Positions 45,916-56,458 of a DNA stretch of 64,000 nucleotides are shown here, in pieces. The translations under genes and the position numbers were made by a program. This DNA comes from Aphanomyces cochlioides. Its lineage: Eukaryota > Oomycota > Saprolegniomycetes > Saprolegniales > Verrucalvaceae. Under the pieces are notes generated by a model. The model did no database searches, was not told the DNA's origin, and worked only from the letters and a program-made list of their open reading frames with translations. The stretch lies in NCBI GenBank assembly GCA_019828595.1, contig JAHQRK010000011.1, positions 62,001 to 126,000 on the forward strand, read 5' to 3'. How positions within the stretch are numbered: position 1 is the first letter of the stretch; each line of letters begins with the position of its first letter.

Positions 45916-47380
45916 TTACAAGAGGATACCGTATTTCGCAGGTCCAGTGCATCGAGGATCGTCAGGGAATGAAAAGCCATTTGGGTTGGCATTGCCGACG
46001 CCACTGTCTGTGCACGAACACCGGCCAGCTCCACAAGCGTTCGACTTTGCAGCTTGAAGGCGTTGCTCTTCTGTCGTGTATTTCGCTCCAACGAGCGGAC
46101 ATCTACATGCAGCGATGAACAAACAAGTCAAATGGACGTGTAGAACCCGTAAGGAGACCGCCGACGCCGCTCAAATGCCATGCTGGTTCGACATTGGATC
46201 TGTTGCTGGTAGTTCAAGACGCAAGAGTCACACGTGAGGCAAACGCGGTCAGCTTCCGTCGTGCAGGGCGAATATTCGTACTGGTCGTTCGTACAAGCAG
46301 TGCAGAGACTACACTGGCGGTCTTGCGTCGGCGTACAGCGCTGAGAGGCGTAGAGTCCACCACGGCACTGCTGGCAGCGCGTGCAAGTCGCGTCTCGCGT
46401 CGGCGTACAGACCGACGCGGCAAAGTAGTCATTCCCGCAGACTGTGCATGGAGAACACACGCGGTCCGCCGTGTCGGTACACGCTACCGAGAGGTAGAAA
46501 CCAGTCGGGCACGCGCTGCAATCTACAACGAGCGTCGGCTCAATCTCCAAGACGAAAAGATCGACCTGATGGAGACGCAGCGCGGGCAAATGGCGCTTGG
46601 AGCGCGTTACCTCGACTGTCCGTCAAGCCCAGAGCAGGTAGCAAGACGAACGATGTCGCGGGCGTCAACCCGATGGCTGCTGCTGTCAACCGCTCTAGGT
46701 CTTGCGGCGCCACCGCGATTGTCCAGAGAGTTTCGTCGTCTAGTGAGAGCGTCGTCCGTTCGCCTCGCGGGACAAGACGACTCAAGGACGACAGCGCGGC
46801 GCAGTTTGTCATTGCAGCGCTGTCGCAAAGCCGCACCGAAGCGAGATTGAGCGTCGTCCGGTCCATGACTTTGGAGAAGCGGAGGCGAATATACTGCTGG
46901 TCCCATGCAAACCGAAGGAGCGTCGGCTTGACAGTGTCTTGGGTGAAGAGCGTGACCTACAACGAGCGTCAGACGGTCTCTCGTGACGAGCAGACGACCT
47001 TGAGAGGTGCTTGCGCCGCCATGGGAAACTGTCGACAGCCTAGACCTTGCGTCGACTGGCATTCAAAGTTGTCGTACGTGACAAAGCCGCGCTGGAGCGA
47101 CACAAACGTCGTCGTCGCGTCCACGGCAACGTTCGGCGTCTGCTCAACCGCTTCAAAGTCGCCCGGCGACAATTGAATCGTCAACTAGACAGTCAAACCA
47201 CTCAGGAAGACGCTGGATTGACGGCATTACCGTCGTGGTTGTGGTTTGAGCGGCGATTGAAGTGGCCGTGAGCGTCACTTGGTTGTTCGTTTGAGGATTT
47301 ACGAACGACACATGCTCAAGTTGAGCAGACGCTGCCGAGATCGCGATGGAAAAGGTCATCAAGAGCGTTCTGGCCGTCAT
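45916..47380 (-). CDS. Secreted Big-like / TNFR-type Cys-repeat protein (425 aa, 5 exons)
   Basis: Exons 47380-47231, 47184-46999, 46956-46566, 46522-46159 and 46102-45916; introns 42-56 nt; 1278 nt. The N-terminus MTARTLLMTFSIAISAASA is a strong signal peptide. Next is a beta-rich region, then a bacterial Ig-like/SbsC-type module (QDTVKPTLLRFAWD, RLRFSKVMDRTTL). After that come four TNFR-like Cys repeats (CPTGFYLSVACTDTADRVC, CTVCGNDYFAASVCTPT and so on), and a Cys-containing tail ending CTGPAKYGILL. No transmembrane segment is visible, so it is probably extracellular. It follows the Calx-beta gene on the same strand after only 57 bp; an in-phase 70-nt intron could also fuse the two. Confidence 0.8.
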
Positions 47381-47437
47381 ATCCAACGTACAAGACACCA
47401 GACGCGGCTCAGACGTCGTGCCGCGACGTAAGACGAC

Positions 47438-49226
47438 CTACAAAGTCATTGAGGAAGGATTTCCAAAGGTTTGACGCACCGGAAGCTGGTAGAATGCACC
47501 GAGACGGACATTACTTGGCGACGAAAGACGCAGCGAGAATTGCCGCATCGGTGCTTGCGATGTGAACGGCGCGGCGAGGATTTCAAGTGGAACGACCATG
47601 TCGGTAGTGCTGCCGTCTTGCCACTGCAGCACTGTCGAGACGGCTGTGTAGTCGACGCCAGCGACGGCGGTCCCGTCGACGGTCTGGAGCTGCACAGTCG
47701 CAACGCTGACGCTTCCAAAGGCCCTGCGCACCTACAACCGCATGAGTATAGCCACGGTGTTGCTTCACGACGGCTCTACCTTGATATTCACGACGCCAGC
47801 GCTGGAAATATTCAATGGAGACGACAGCGAGATGCCTGAATCCCAGTACAAGACCTCTGGCAGGAGCAACGAGTCGCTCGCGATGGGGGACTGCCGTAGA
47901 GCTAGCTCTGTCGACGTGACCGTGACAAAGTTGACTTGCCCGCCTAGAAACGGTTCCACCGGCGCCACGATGATAAAAGTCGCTCCCGCCGCGGTGGAAA
48001 CATTCGCGCCGTTTGTCGGCGACTGGAGAATCACACGCAGCAACGGTGGAGACGACGGCGACGTCTGGACGACAAAGCTTTTGTCCAAAACGTCGCCGTC
48101 TGCCCACGTCAGGACGCCTTGAGAGTTCGTTTCCGCGACAGAATAGCCGACGGAGATGGCTCCCATGCCGCCGAGCAGTCGCTGGACGTAGATGCGAGCG
48201 GCAGAGCCCGCTTGGACAGAGTAATTCGTCGCGGGGCAGATGGAAACACACGGTGCTTGAAGCTGTAGCATTCCCGCAGGCACCGCTACACACATCAGTC
48301 GTCATTCCACGGCATGGAGCATGGCAAATGACGTACGTCGGTCCGTGCCGAGGACGGTCACTTGCATCGTCGATGGAGTTGCAAGGACGGCGTTGGCTGT
48401 CGGAGCAAAGAGCTGCAGGGCGAACGTGAGATTCCCGCGGTAGAGTCCAAGGTTGAGCCATTGCAGTGGAATTCCCTTGGCGTCTTTGTCGCCGTCGTTC
48501 CACGAGACCACATGGGCGTACGACATTGGATTCGTGAATGCGAAATCGGCGCCAAGGACAGCGCCGGCGGCGGCGGAACGAGTGAGCGGCAAGACGTCGT
48601 ATGGAACTTGGACGCGGCCAAACGCTCCATTGACTCGATTCACGGCAACATTGATCGGGAACGGAGTTGCCGCATCCCACGTCGATGGAATCGAGATCGT
48701 CATGTTGGCCGCGGAGAATTGAATGTCCCCGGGGTATTCTAAGGACAACGAACTCAACGGGGATCATGCCGAGAGCGCGTACGGTTGAGCGCTTGGATTG
48801 TGATCGTTGCGGACGCCAACGGCGCATAGATCGTCGCTTGCGTCGCGTCGTGCAAGTCCAAGTAGAGCTGGACGTCTTGCGCCAAGATGGCTGCGTTGAG
48901 GAATTGCACTTGGACTTCGAGCGGGTCGGCATTTCCATCCGCCCAAGACAAAGTTTGGTTGACGATCTGCTTGTAATGGACGCCTTGCCGCGCTGTGCCG
49001 TCGCGGGAAGACACGAGGACGGTCGCGGCGCGAGCAGATCCGAGCCCGCGATTCACTAGACAAGAAAAAGCTGAGCGAGATGGACGAACGACGAGTCTCA
49101 ACCGAGGCACCGCACCGAGCCCCATTGACTTGTCTCGGAGTATTCCGTCGGCATGAAGAGGAATTGTCCCGACGAATCGAGCGCCATGGCCGTCGCGGCA
49201 AGCGGCCACAGAAGACAGCGCCACAT
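47438..49226 (-). CDS. Secreted Calx-beta repeat protein (532 aa, 5 exons)
   Basis: Exons 49226-49103, 49055-48783, 48738-48337, 48285-47780 and 47731-47438; introns 44-51 nt; 1599 nt. The start at 49226 gives the signal peptide MWRCLLWPLAATAMA; longer frames in the region do not. About four Calx-beta-like modules follow, one per 100-130 residues, each with the typical acidic Gly/Ala loop and hydrophobic edge strands (DGTARQGVHYKQI with LSWADGN; VVSWNDGDKDAKGIPLQW; VLTWADGDVLDKSF; DGTAVAGVDYTAV with LQWQDGS). There is no transmembrane segment. The stop at 47438 is followed almost at once by the signal peptide of the next gene. An extracellular, possibly calcium-binding role is inferred. Confidence 0.82.
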
Positions 49227-49348
49227 GCGAAACCGCCGCGCAGTTACAATGGAAAGCTTGACGCATTAACTTGGTCTTTAACTCTACTTGGATTCATGAA
49301 GAGGATGGAGCATCTCACCAGAGTTTCCGCGCTCTTTGGGCGCGTCAT

Positions 49349-50317
49349 TTAGAGGACTTTCTTGGACGGAAGGACGTTCGAGATCGACTGGGCGTACGAG
49401 ATGAGTCGCTTGACACTCGTGAGGTATTTGCGCTGGAGTTCGTTGTTCATGACGTGCGCTTGCTTGTTGGAATTGATCTTTTCACGCCCTGTGCGTTCGT
49501 GGATGCCCACCATCGTGACACCGATCGGCCACGCGGCATTCCCAATCGCCGTCTTGATGTACGCGTCGTTGGCCTGGACAAATTCGCCGGCTTCGCAGAA
49601 CCGCACAATGTCGAGGAGATTGCTCAAAATATCCGGCGGGACTTGGTGGTGCTTGCAGAGACGGAAGAGCGGACGAATGTAATCCTTGCACTGCTTCATC
49701 GTCTGCGTGGCAATCTTTCCCTGAGCAGTGCGCTTGACGCTCTCTGGTCGTTCACCCAGCGCGGTTTCCCACTGTGTCAGCATCGACTTGAAGTATCTGT
49801 ACACGATCATTTCATCGCTCTTGTCTTCCTTGTTCTCTTCTGTCTCGACCTCCTTCTCGTCTTTATGAGTTTGCAGCTCCATTTCACCGCCTTCCGTTGC
49901 ATGGATGAGAGATTCCAGACGATTTTGACGGCCTTGGGACGTCTCGCCAAACAAAGTCACAGGCTGTCCGAGGTTTCGAAGCCGCTTTTTGATCTCCGAG
50001 AGGCTCAAGTTGAGCATTCCTTTGGCATCTTGCACTTCGGACGCGGCTTCATCAGTGCTTTGTATCGAGTCTTGCTGCTTCGTGCTGTCCAACGCGGTGT
50101 TTTGTTCTGTCGTTGATTCTGTGGCGTCCTTCAGAGTTGGCTCTGTTTCTATGGCAGGAGCGGCCGCTCTTTCTTCTAGTTCGATCGCAGCTTCGATTTC
50201 TCCGCGCCGGAGATATTTCTTCTTCTGTGGAGGCCCATCAATCTTCTTTAAGGCTATCGACTTGGCTTCTTCCCGCTGCCGCTTCAGCGCCGCGATCGTC
50301 GCCTGGATTTGATCCAT
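49349..50317 (-). CDS. PRP18: Pre-mRNA splicing factor Prp18 (322 aa)
   Basis: Intronless; the ATG at 50317 (MDQIQATIAALKRQREEAKS) is preferred to the ATG at 50350 because it matches the usual short N-terminus. A Lys-rich N-terminal helix (QKKKYLRRGEIEAA) is followed by an SFM-type motif (EIKKRLRNLGQPVTLFGET, about 115-135) and the Prp18 helical domain (about 180-310), including DYIRPLFRLCKHHQVP, the conserved loop AIGNAAWPIGVTMVGIHERT and REKI. It acts in the second step of splicing with Slu7 and U5 snRNP. It is head-to-head with the zinc-knuckle gene across 154 bp rich in TTATCCGGAT motifs. Confidence 0.96.
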   Translation of the reverse strand: MDQIQATIAALKRQREEAKSIALKKIDGPPQKKKYLRRGEIEAAIELEERAAAPAIETEPTLKDATESTTEQNTALDSTKQQDSIQSTDEAASEVQDAKGMLNLSLSEIKKRLRNLGQPVTLFGETSQGRQNRLESLIHATEGGEMELQTHKDEKEVETEENKEDKSDEMIVYRYFKSMLTQWETALGERPESVKRTAQGKIATQTMKQCKDYIRPLFRLCKHHQVPPDILSNLLDIVRFCEAGEFVQANDAYIKTAIGNAAWPIGVTMVGIHERTGREKINSNKQAHVMNNELQRKYLTSVKRLISYAQSISNVLPSKKVL

Positions 50318-50471
50318 TCTTGAAATGGAACAACCGGATAATCGTAACATTTATCCGGATTACATTATCCGGATCCCAGAAACACCGGATAAATAGATTT
50401 CATCCGGCTATTTGGTATGTGTTATCCGGATGATCCCAATATGAAATAGCTCGCAGACACCAACCAAGAAG
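50318..50471. promoter_or_regulatory. Divergent promoter with five CCGGATAA/TTATCCGG sites
   Basis: The 154-bp region between the Prp18 and zinc-knuckle start codons contains CCGGATAA at 50334, TTATCCGGAT at 50351, 50365 and 50422, and CCGGATAA at 50385, plus a degenerate CATCCGGCT at 50401. Five sites in under 100 bp is far above chance. They may be binding sites of a bidirectional promoter factor. Confidence 0.6.
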
Positions 50472-51221
50472 ATGCCAGAAGTGTTGAGCAAGACTGAGCG
50501 CCGTCGTGCCGCCAAAGCGAGGAAAAAGGCCGCTGCTGCCTTGGAAAAGCAAAAGAGACAAGATAAGCGTGAAGAAATGAAGCAGCGTCGACGGGACCAG
50601 AAAGCACAGCCGAAGAAAGGCAACAACGAAAACGGATGCTGGATTTGTGGCGCCACTGACCATCGAAAGCAAGACTGCACACAGGTACAACAGCTTTGCC
50701 GATAGATGGTGATCATTTTGGCTTAGGGTATGTCCAACAAAAGCTGCTTCCACTGCAGAAAGAAAGGTCACGACATCAATTCGTGCCCTCAGCGAGCTAG
50801 TGGCGCCAATGATATGTGCTTCAACTGTGGCGAAACTGGTCACAGTCTGTGGAAATGCCCAAAGCCAAAGGTTGGAGACGGCACTTCCTTTGCGCAGTGC
50901 TTTGTATGTCAAGGAACTGGCCATTTGAGCTCGAAATGTCCTCTGTCTGAAAAAGGGATCTATCCAAAGGGTGGTTGCTGCAAGGTGTGTCAAAGCAAGA
51001 TGCATCTTGCCAAGGACTGCCCACATAAAGACGGTCCTCAAAACACGAAGAAGAAATTTGACGACAACGATGACGAGGAGGATGGTGATGACGATGCAGC
51101 CCAGCCATCGACAGTCCAAGGAGGTGGCGATGCTCTTGACGATGAGGAAGACATCGAAGAAGAAGCCGAAACGCCCAAACCGAAGGCGCCAGCAGCCAAG
51201 AAAAAAGTCGTCAAGTTTTAA
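50472..51221 (+). CDS. ZCCHC9-like zinc-knuckle protein (235 aa, 2 exons)
   Basis: Exons 50472-50684 and 50727-51221 (42-nt intron); 708 nt. A basic N-terminal helix (ERRRAAKARKKAAAAL) is followed by five C-x2-C-x4-H-x4-C knuckles: CWICGATDHRKQDC, CFHCRKKGHDINSC, CFNCGETGHSLWKC, CFVCQGTGHLSSKC and CKVCQSKMHLAKDC. The spacing and the EKGIYPKGGCCK linker match ZCCHC9-type proteins. An acidic region and a short basic tail (KKKVVKF) end the protein. Such proteins bind RNA and associate with nucleolar rRNA processing; the exact target here is inferred from the family. It shares a divergent promoter with Prp18. Confidence 0.93.
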
Positions 51222-51557
51222 ATTCCCGCCGACTTTCAACACGATTCTAATGCTCAAGATGGTGGCACCGTCGCCAGAATTGCCCTTTGCCCTGTAAACA
51301 TGCCATGACAAAGCGAGTCCTCTGAAAGAAGTTTTTCTTCTGCTACTAAAGAAACATAAATATGACCCAAACAGTTTGCGTCGCTCTAGCCTTCCTTTGG
51401 ACAAATCTGGCGCTCCTCACTGCGTTCGCCAGATGCAAGTCTCTTGGTTATCCTCTCAACGAAGTCTCGCCGTGTCAAATTGATCGCGTTCATCATCTTG
51501 ATTTACAAACATATTGTGCTACATGTTACAAGTCCATGAGGAGCTTCCCTTGAGCTT

Positions 51558-53845
51558 TCAAAGGCAATGTGGGCACTTGTACGTGCCAGATAGATTGCGA
51601 AATGTTGGCGATAGATATAAACATCTAACGTTGTGAATGTAAACATATCGACTCTATGATAGGACATACGTGAGATGATACCGTCGTTGGCACGCTGCGC
51701 ATTGCACTGTCGATGTTATATCTCTCCATGCTTGTTTGCATTCAGAGCATGCGGTTCCAGCGCGATATTTTTCCTTCAATGGTGTCGATTCTTGTTCAGC
51801 TACATGATGTGTGAAAATGCAAATTATTCAAGATCCTTACGAAGTTGAAGCAATTTCGTCGGGGTGCGCGGAATAGAGTACTCGCTCTTGACAAGTTTCA
51901 TGTCGATGGCATCCAATTCTTTCTTCAAAGTTCGTTCAAACGATGAAAACGACCCAAGTGGAAATAAATGCGCTTCGTCATCACATATGCATCTGTACGC
52001 AAGGACATAAATCCAAACAGCAAGTAAAAACACTTACTGGACGAGACGCGAGCACAGATTTTGGAGTTTCCGCACTAAACTGCTCAAATATGCGTCTTTT
52101 TGAGTATGATTCACCATGTGAAAGGCCTTGAAGAGAAATTCTACGCTCGTGGCATAGTAGAACCGCTCCTTCGGAGTCGTTTGCATCGTGCTAAATAGCA
52201 ATCGGTCGTCCAAAGCACGATGAATGGCAGCTCCTAAATCTTGGTGGGCGTAATGGGAAGGTTGAGATACTGTAGTTGTCGATGACTTTTCTTCGCTCAA
52301 CCGGTCATCAAAATAGAGAAAGATCACACGGAGGTAGTGGCGAGCCAACGACGCTGACAGGCGGGAGATGTGGCCAAGCATTATCTCTGGGGGATTTTGA
52401 AATACAGAGTGAAAGTAGACCACAGCCGAGGCTAGTTTTTTCTCGGCAATGCTTGAGAGCGCAGTGTTGATAGCTTGCATCAACGTCATGTCCAGTTTAG
52501 ACAGCTTTCGGACGATTCCTTCGCAGTGATGCAATATTGTTTCGATTCGCTGCGTTGTACCTGATCATATGTTCACAAGAAGCAGAAGAGAGCAGTTCAT
52601 ACCTCTCTCGGACACGTATTGGAGCTCCAAGGTGGACAAATCAAAGCACCGAAAGGAAACTTTTGACATGAGTGGTGTCGTTGGAGGCGTTTCTTTGCCT
52701 TTGAGGTGGTCATGCAAGCAGAGAGTCTCGCATTCAACCAGCGCCGTGAATATTGATTGCCAAGCATATCGCGTGGAGTCTAGATGTTTCCAGCACTGCG
52801 CAAAGATCGAGCCTGATATTGTGTTGGAAGCGACGAGTGACGCTACGTTTTGGTTGACTATGTCAGCGGAAGATTCCTGAGTTGCATCAGGCTGCGTTGG
52901 TGGCACGTTTTGCTTCGCTTTTCTTGCTGACGCTCTCAGCATTGGCGATTTTGATTGTTGCGATAGTTCTTTTGACTGTGGTTTGGGAGATTTGGCAGGA
53001 GTTGATCTTGACGCGGACCGAAGGCGAGATGGTGTTGGAGCTGGGGGGACTGCAACGGTGGATATCGGGGCTTTTGACGACGGATCGTTGGAAACATCAA
53101 GGGAGAGATTTTGTGCATTTGTTAGCGGATCGATGGGCACGGCTGGAATGGGTAGTTGAGGATCGGATGGAGGATTAATTGAAGCTACAGGGGTTGTAGT
53201 TTGAGCATTTACTGGTGGATCTGATGGCGCATTTGGACTGGAATGTTGTGGATTGTCTGGTGGATTCGTCGGCACAGAAGAAATGACATCATGTGCATTG
53301 TCGGGTGGATCAGTCGTTGGTTCAACTTGCTTCACAGCTGATGTTGGGTTTTTTGCAGATCGTCTAGTTGCCTTTGGTGTTTCCATGGGAGTTCGTGGAG
53401 TTGGCAAGGATCCAGTTTGCGATCGAGTTCTTCGTCGGGTTACCATTGGTGATGCCACCTGTGTGCATCCTGGTTTGGTTGTTCTGCGTGCCCGTGTATT
53501 GGGTTTCGGTGGTATAGCAAGTGCAGCAGGTACATTTTCAGACGACTCGACACTTGATGTGTTCTGTTGCCTTGGTGGTGTCGAGGGCCTCGAAATTGCA
53601 ATTTGCGCATCGTCGGAGGTCTCTTTCTGTTCCAGTGTGGAAGTATTTCCTTCAGAAGTAATGGACGTCTGCTCAATTGTGTGTTTGGAAGCCGCAAGAG
53701 TCGAGACTTGGGCATTCTCCTCCAACGGACGTTTCATTGGAGTCAGTTTGGATGTGGTGCTCCATGTCGTTGCAGCTGCTTGCTCTGTCGACTTGAGCTT
53801 GAGCGGCGTCGCTGCGAATTGCGCAAGGACATGAGTGTCGCTCAT
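51558..53845 (-). CDS. PHD-finger protein with Thr/Pro-rich N-terminus (704 aa, 5 exons)
   Basis: Exons 53845-52603, 52560-52038, 51992-51841, 51799-51670 and 51624-51558; introns 41-45 nt; 2115 nt. The first 400 residues are Ser/Thr/Pro-rich with basic TRRRTRSQ-like patches and about five degenerate 17-residue repeats (NPPDNPQ, DPPVNAQ, NPPSDPQ, DPLTNAQ). A helical region follows (WKHLDSTRYAWQSIFTALVE, SFERTLKKELDAIDMKL). The last two exons complete a C4HC3 PHD-type finger: CSEC, CAAC, RRYHLTC and KCPHC immediately before the stop. Without those exons the gene appears to stop at 51824. It is likely a nuclear chromatin-associated protein (inference). The family is not recognised. Confidence 0.82.
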
Positions 53846-54013
53846 CCAAGCCGCTTTGATTTTTTGAATTTGGCGCCTTTCACATCCAATACCCAGTTTA
53901 TCCGGATAAACCTTTATATACCGGATATTGGAAGGGGTGTAGGGGCTAGGGGTTTAGCTACAGTGGGGTGAAGGGGTTTATTTTATTGGTCTTGTTTGAA
54001 GTGCAAAGACACG
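53846..54013. promoter_or_regulatory. Divergent promoter with perfect TTATCCGGATAA and G-rich tract
   Basis: The 168 bp between the PHD-finger gene and the NO66 gene contain the full 12-bp palindrome TTATCCGGATAA at 53898-53909, a second ACCGGATAT at about 53919, and a G-rich tract at 53932-53980 (GGGGTGTAGGGG, GGGGTTTAG) like the one upstream of IF-2. Confidence 0.6.
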
Positions 54014-55647
54014 ATGGCGCGGACGAAGCACAAGAACCAGCCAACAAGCGCTGCCGACGCCAAGCGCAAGGCAGAGCCGACCGACAAAGCTTCCAAGAAA
54101 ACCAAGGTCTTAAGTGGATCACCATTGGATGTCTTGCTCAAGGGTATGTCCATCGAAGAGTTTGATCGCGATATCTTTGAGAAGAAACATTTGTTGCTCA
54201 AACAGATCGACACGTGCAGCGGTCTCTTCTCGCGCAAGGCACTCTTGGACGTCCTCTCCAAAAACCCTCTTGCCTATACGTCTGATCTCACCGTGACAGT
54301 GTACAAAGACAACGAGCGACGCAACTTTGAGCCACTGGCAGATTCGGACGGCATTGCCACGCCAAAACAAGTCGCATCGTTGCTGTCACAAGGATACAGC
54401 GTACAGTTCTACCAGCCACAGCGCTATGTTGACGAGCTGTGCGCCTTCAATGCCGCATTGGAAGCACATTACGGCTGTCTCGCCGGCTCCAGTGCGTATT
54501 TAACTCCTCCCAACTCGCAAGCGGTACGTTCATTCCTCTCTTCAATGTGAAGCTGATGTGTTCCGCAGTTGGCGCCACATCACGACGACGTTGACGTCTT
54601 CATCCTCCAGACAGAAGGATCCAAGCACTGGAAGCTCTACGCTCCTCTCACGGAATTAGCCGGCGAGCACAGCAACGACTTGGAGCAGTCGGCGATCGGC
54701 GAGCCAATCTTTGAAGTCACGTTGGAGGAAGGCGACATGCTGTACTTTCCACGGGGCGTCATTCATCAAGCGTGCGTCCTTAAGCTTCCTCCCATCTCTC
54801 ACGAACTCTCTCCTAGATGCACATCCGACTCCTTCTCGACGCACGTAACGATTTCCATCTACCATCACAACTCGTGGGCAAATTTCATGGAAGTCGCGCT
54901 TCCTCGAGTTCTTCGCCGCGCTTTTGAGAAGGACGTCGCGTTCCGCAAAGGTATGAGATCTTCGCGCGCTTCTTGGATTGACTTTTGGCGCAAGGTTTAC
55001 CTCCCAACTGGCTCAGCTTCATGGGAACGCAATTCGCATCGAAGGGATCATCGACTACCCCTGCGAGTGAGTTCACCAAGAATTTCCGCCACTTGGCGGT
55101 ATGACCAACTTCTCTAGCGGCTATGTGCTCATGGAACTGTGTGTAGACGACCATGCTCGAGCACATCAATGAGAAGGATCTGCATGTTGCAGCCGACGAT
55201 GCCGCCGTGGATTTCATCCAACACCGACTTCCACCGCTCGACCAGTCGGCGAAATGGAAGAAAGCCCTGCTCAAGGACGACTTGGGGCTGCGTCTGCGCC
55301 ACAAAGCATTCACGCGCATCGTTCTTCAAGACGACACCGTCACTCTTCTGCATGCTGTGCAGAACTGTCGCCAGCACCACATGGGAGTTTGCACCTGTGA
55401 CCATGATGACGACGAAGACGAAGAAGACAAGGACGATGATGATGATGAAGACGAAGATCAAGTACCTCCGCCAGCGTCCGGAATCACGTTCCCCGTCGAC
55501 TGCGCGCCAGTCCTGCTCCATTTGTACACGACCGCACCACAATCCACGACAATGACTGCCATGATGGAGAAGAACGTGGCGCCGGCAGACACCATTCGTG
55601 GTGTTGTCTTTCGACTGATCGCAGAGGATATGGTTGAGAAGATTTAA
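54014..55647 (+). CDS. NO66/RIOX-type JmjC ribosomal oxygenase (483 aa, 5 exons)
   Basis: Exons 54014-54523, 54569-54771, 54817-54950, 54995-55098 and 55147-55647; introns 44-48 nt; 1452 nt. A basic N-terminus (nuclear/nucleolar type) precedes the JmjC domain. Iron ligands are visible as H-x-D in APHHDDVDVFILQTEG and the distal His in YFPRGVIHQA; the second motif is split by intron 2. The C-terminal winged-helix part includes LRLRHKAF and an Asp/Glu-rich loop. Family members hydroxylate His residues of ribosomal proteins (uL2/uL15 type) using 2-oxoglutarate. Its TAA stop overlaps the stop of the minus-strand gene ending at 55644. Confidence 0.94.
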
Positions 55648-56458
55648 GATGTGGCTTCCTTTGGTTTCTCATGGGTTGGCGCGGCTGCCTCTGTAGATGT
55701 CACAGGCGGCAGCTCCTCTACATCCTTGGATGCGCCACTTGGTTCTTTTGCATCCTTGGATGCCGCGGGCAGCGTTTCCTTAGGCTCTTTGGGTTGTACC
55801 GCTTCTTTCTTGTCCTCGATCGGTGCTTCATGCTTGCCCGGTGCAGTCCATATGTCGACAGCGTGTCCTTCCTCTTCATGGAAGAGGCTATCGTCGAAAG
55901 CAGGCGGTGGGGACTGGACGACCAGTTTCTCGAGCGTGATTTCTCGACCGCACCACGTCCAGAATTGCCTTTCGATGGCATACGGCGCGTCTAGAGATGA
56001 CGATGAAGCGATGGACGCATGGAAAGACATCTTTACCTGTGTGCGCTGCAATATGAATCGACGCATGATCCGCTCCATGGACAAGCTCAGTCCCCATGCA
56101 CTTCCATTTCCCTACGAGGCAGTCTGGACAGCATGCTTCGAAGGATCTACCTCGATCTTGAGGTTGTGACGCGCGCATTTCACGCCTTTCCTTCAAATAG
56201 TCGACGTATTCATCTTCATGGAAGAGCGCGAGGTCCGACACAACTGCTTTGGGTCTTTCTCGTGGAGTCTGCACATGACAAAGATCTCAATCCTGCGATG
56301 GATGCAATGTCACCTACTTGTCCTCGACGTCGATCAATTTCATGAATGCGCATCTTATTTGTTTCTTTCTAATGGGATTCATAAGTTCATGGAGACGTCA
56401 AGCATACCTGAAGTCGCTGTTCATGCTCGTAGCGTCGGCTTTGGCTCCATGCGAGCAT
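55644..56458 (-). CDS. Uncharacterised charged protein (213 aa, 5 exons)
   Basis: Exons 56458-56408, 56368-56318, 56268-56151, 56111-56037 and 55990-55644; introns 39-49 nt; 642 nt, in frame throughout. The N-terminal half is highly charged and helical (MLAWSQSRRYEHEQRLQ, KMRIHEIDRRRGQ, ALFHEDEYVDYLKERREMR). A central motif follows: KWKCMGTELVHGADHASIH, then FWTWCGREITLEKLVVQSP. The C-terminus is Pro/Glu/Lys-rich and disordered. I do not recognise the family; possible ciliary or cytoskeletal roles are only a guess from the composition. The stop codon (TAA) shares the TTAA at 55644-55647 with the stop of the NO66 gene. The ATG choice is the first that opens the spliced frame. Confidence 0.68.

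Noticed and set aside
46194..47176. Two long Arg-rich plus ORFs
   Set aside because: Composition is that of reverse-complemented Cys/Thr-rich coding sequence; the minus-strand exons are well supported.
48754..49266. Longer minus ORF start at 49266 for the Calx-beta gene
   Set aside because: The frame starting at 49226 gives a proper signal peptide and a phase-correct first intron; the longer frame does not.
51362..51553. Plus ORF with a hydrophobic start (MTQTVCVALAFLWTNLALLT)
   Set aside because: It is short, without conserved features, and lies in the gap between the zinc-knuckle and PHD-finger 3' ends. A tiny secreted peptide cannot be excluded but is unsupported.
55888..56274. Histone deacetylase-like reading (LFHEDEYVDYL resembles an HDAC N-terminal motif)
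   Set aside because: No catalytic HDAC motifs follow in any frame and the spliced product is only 213 residues.
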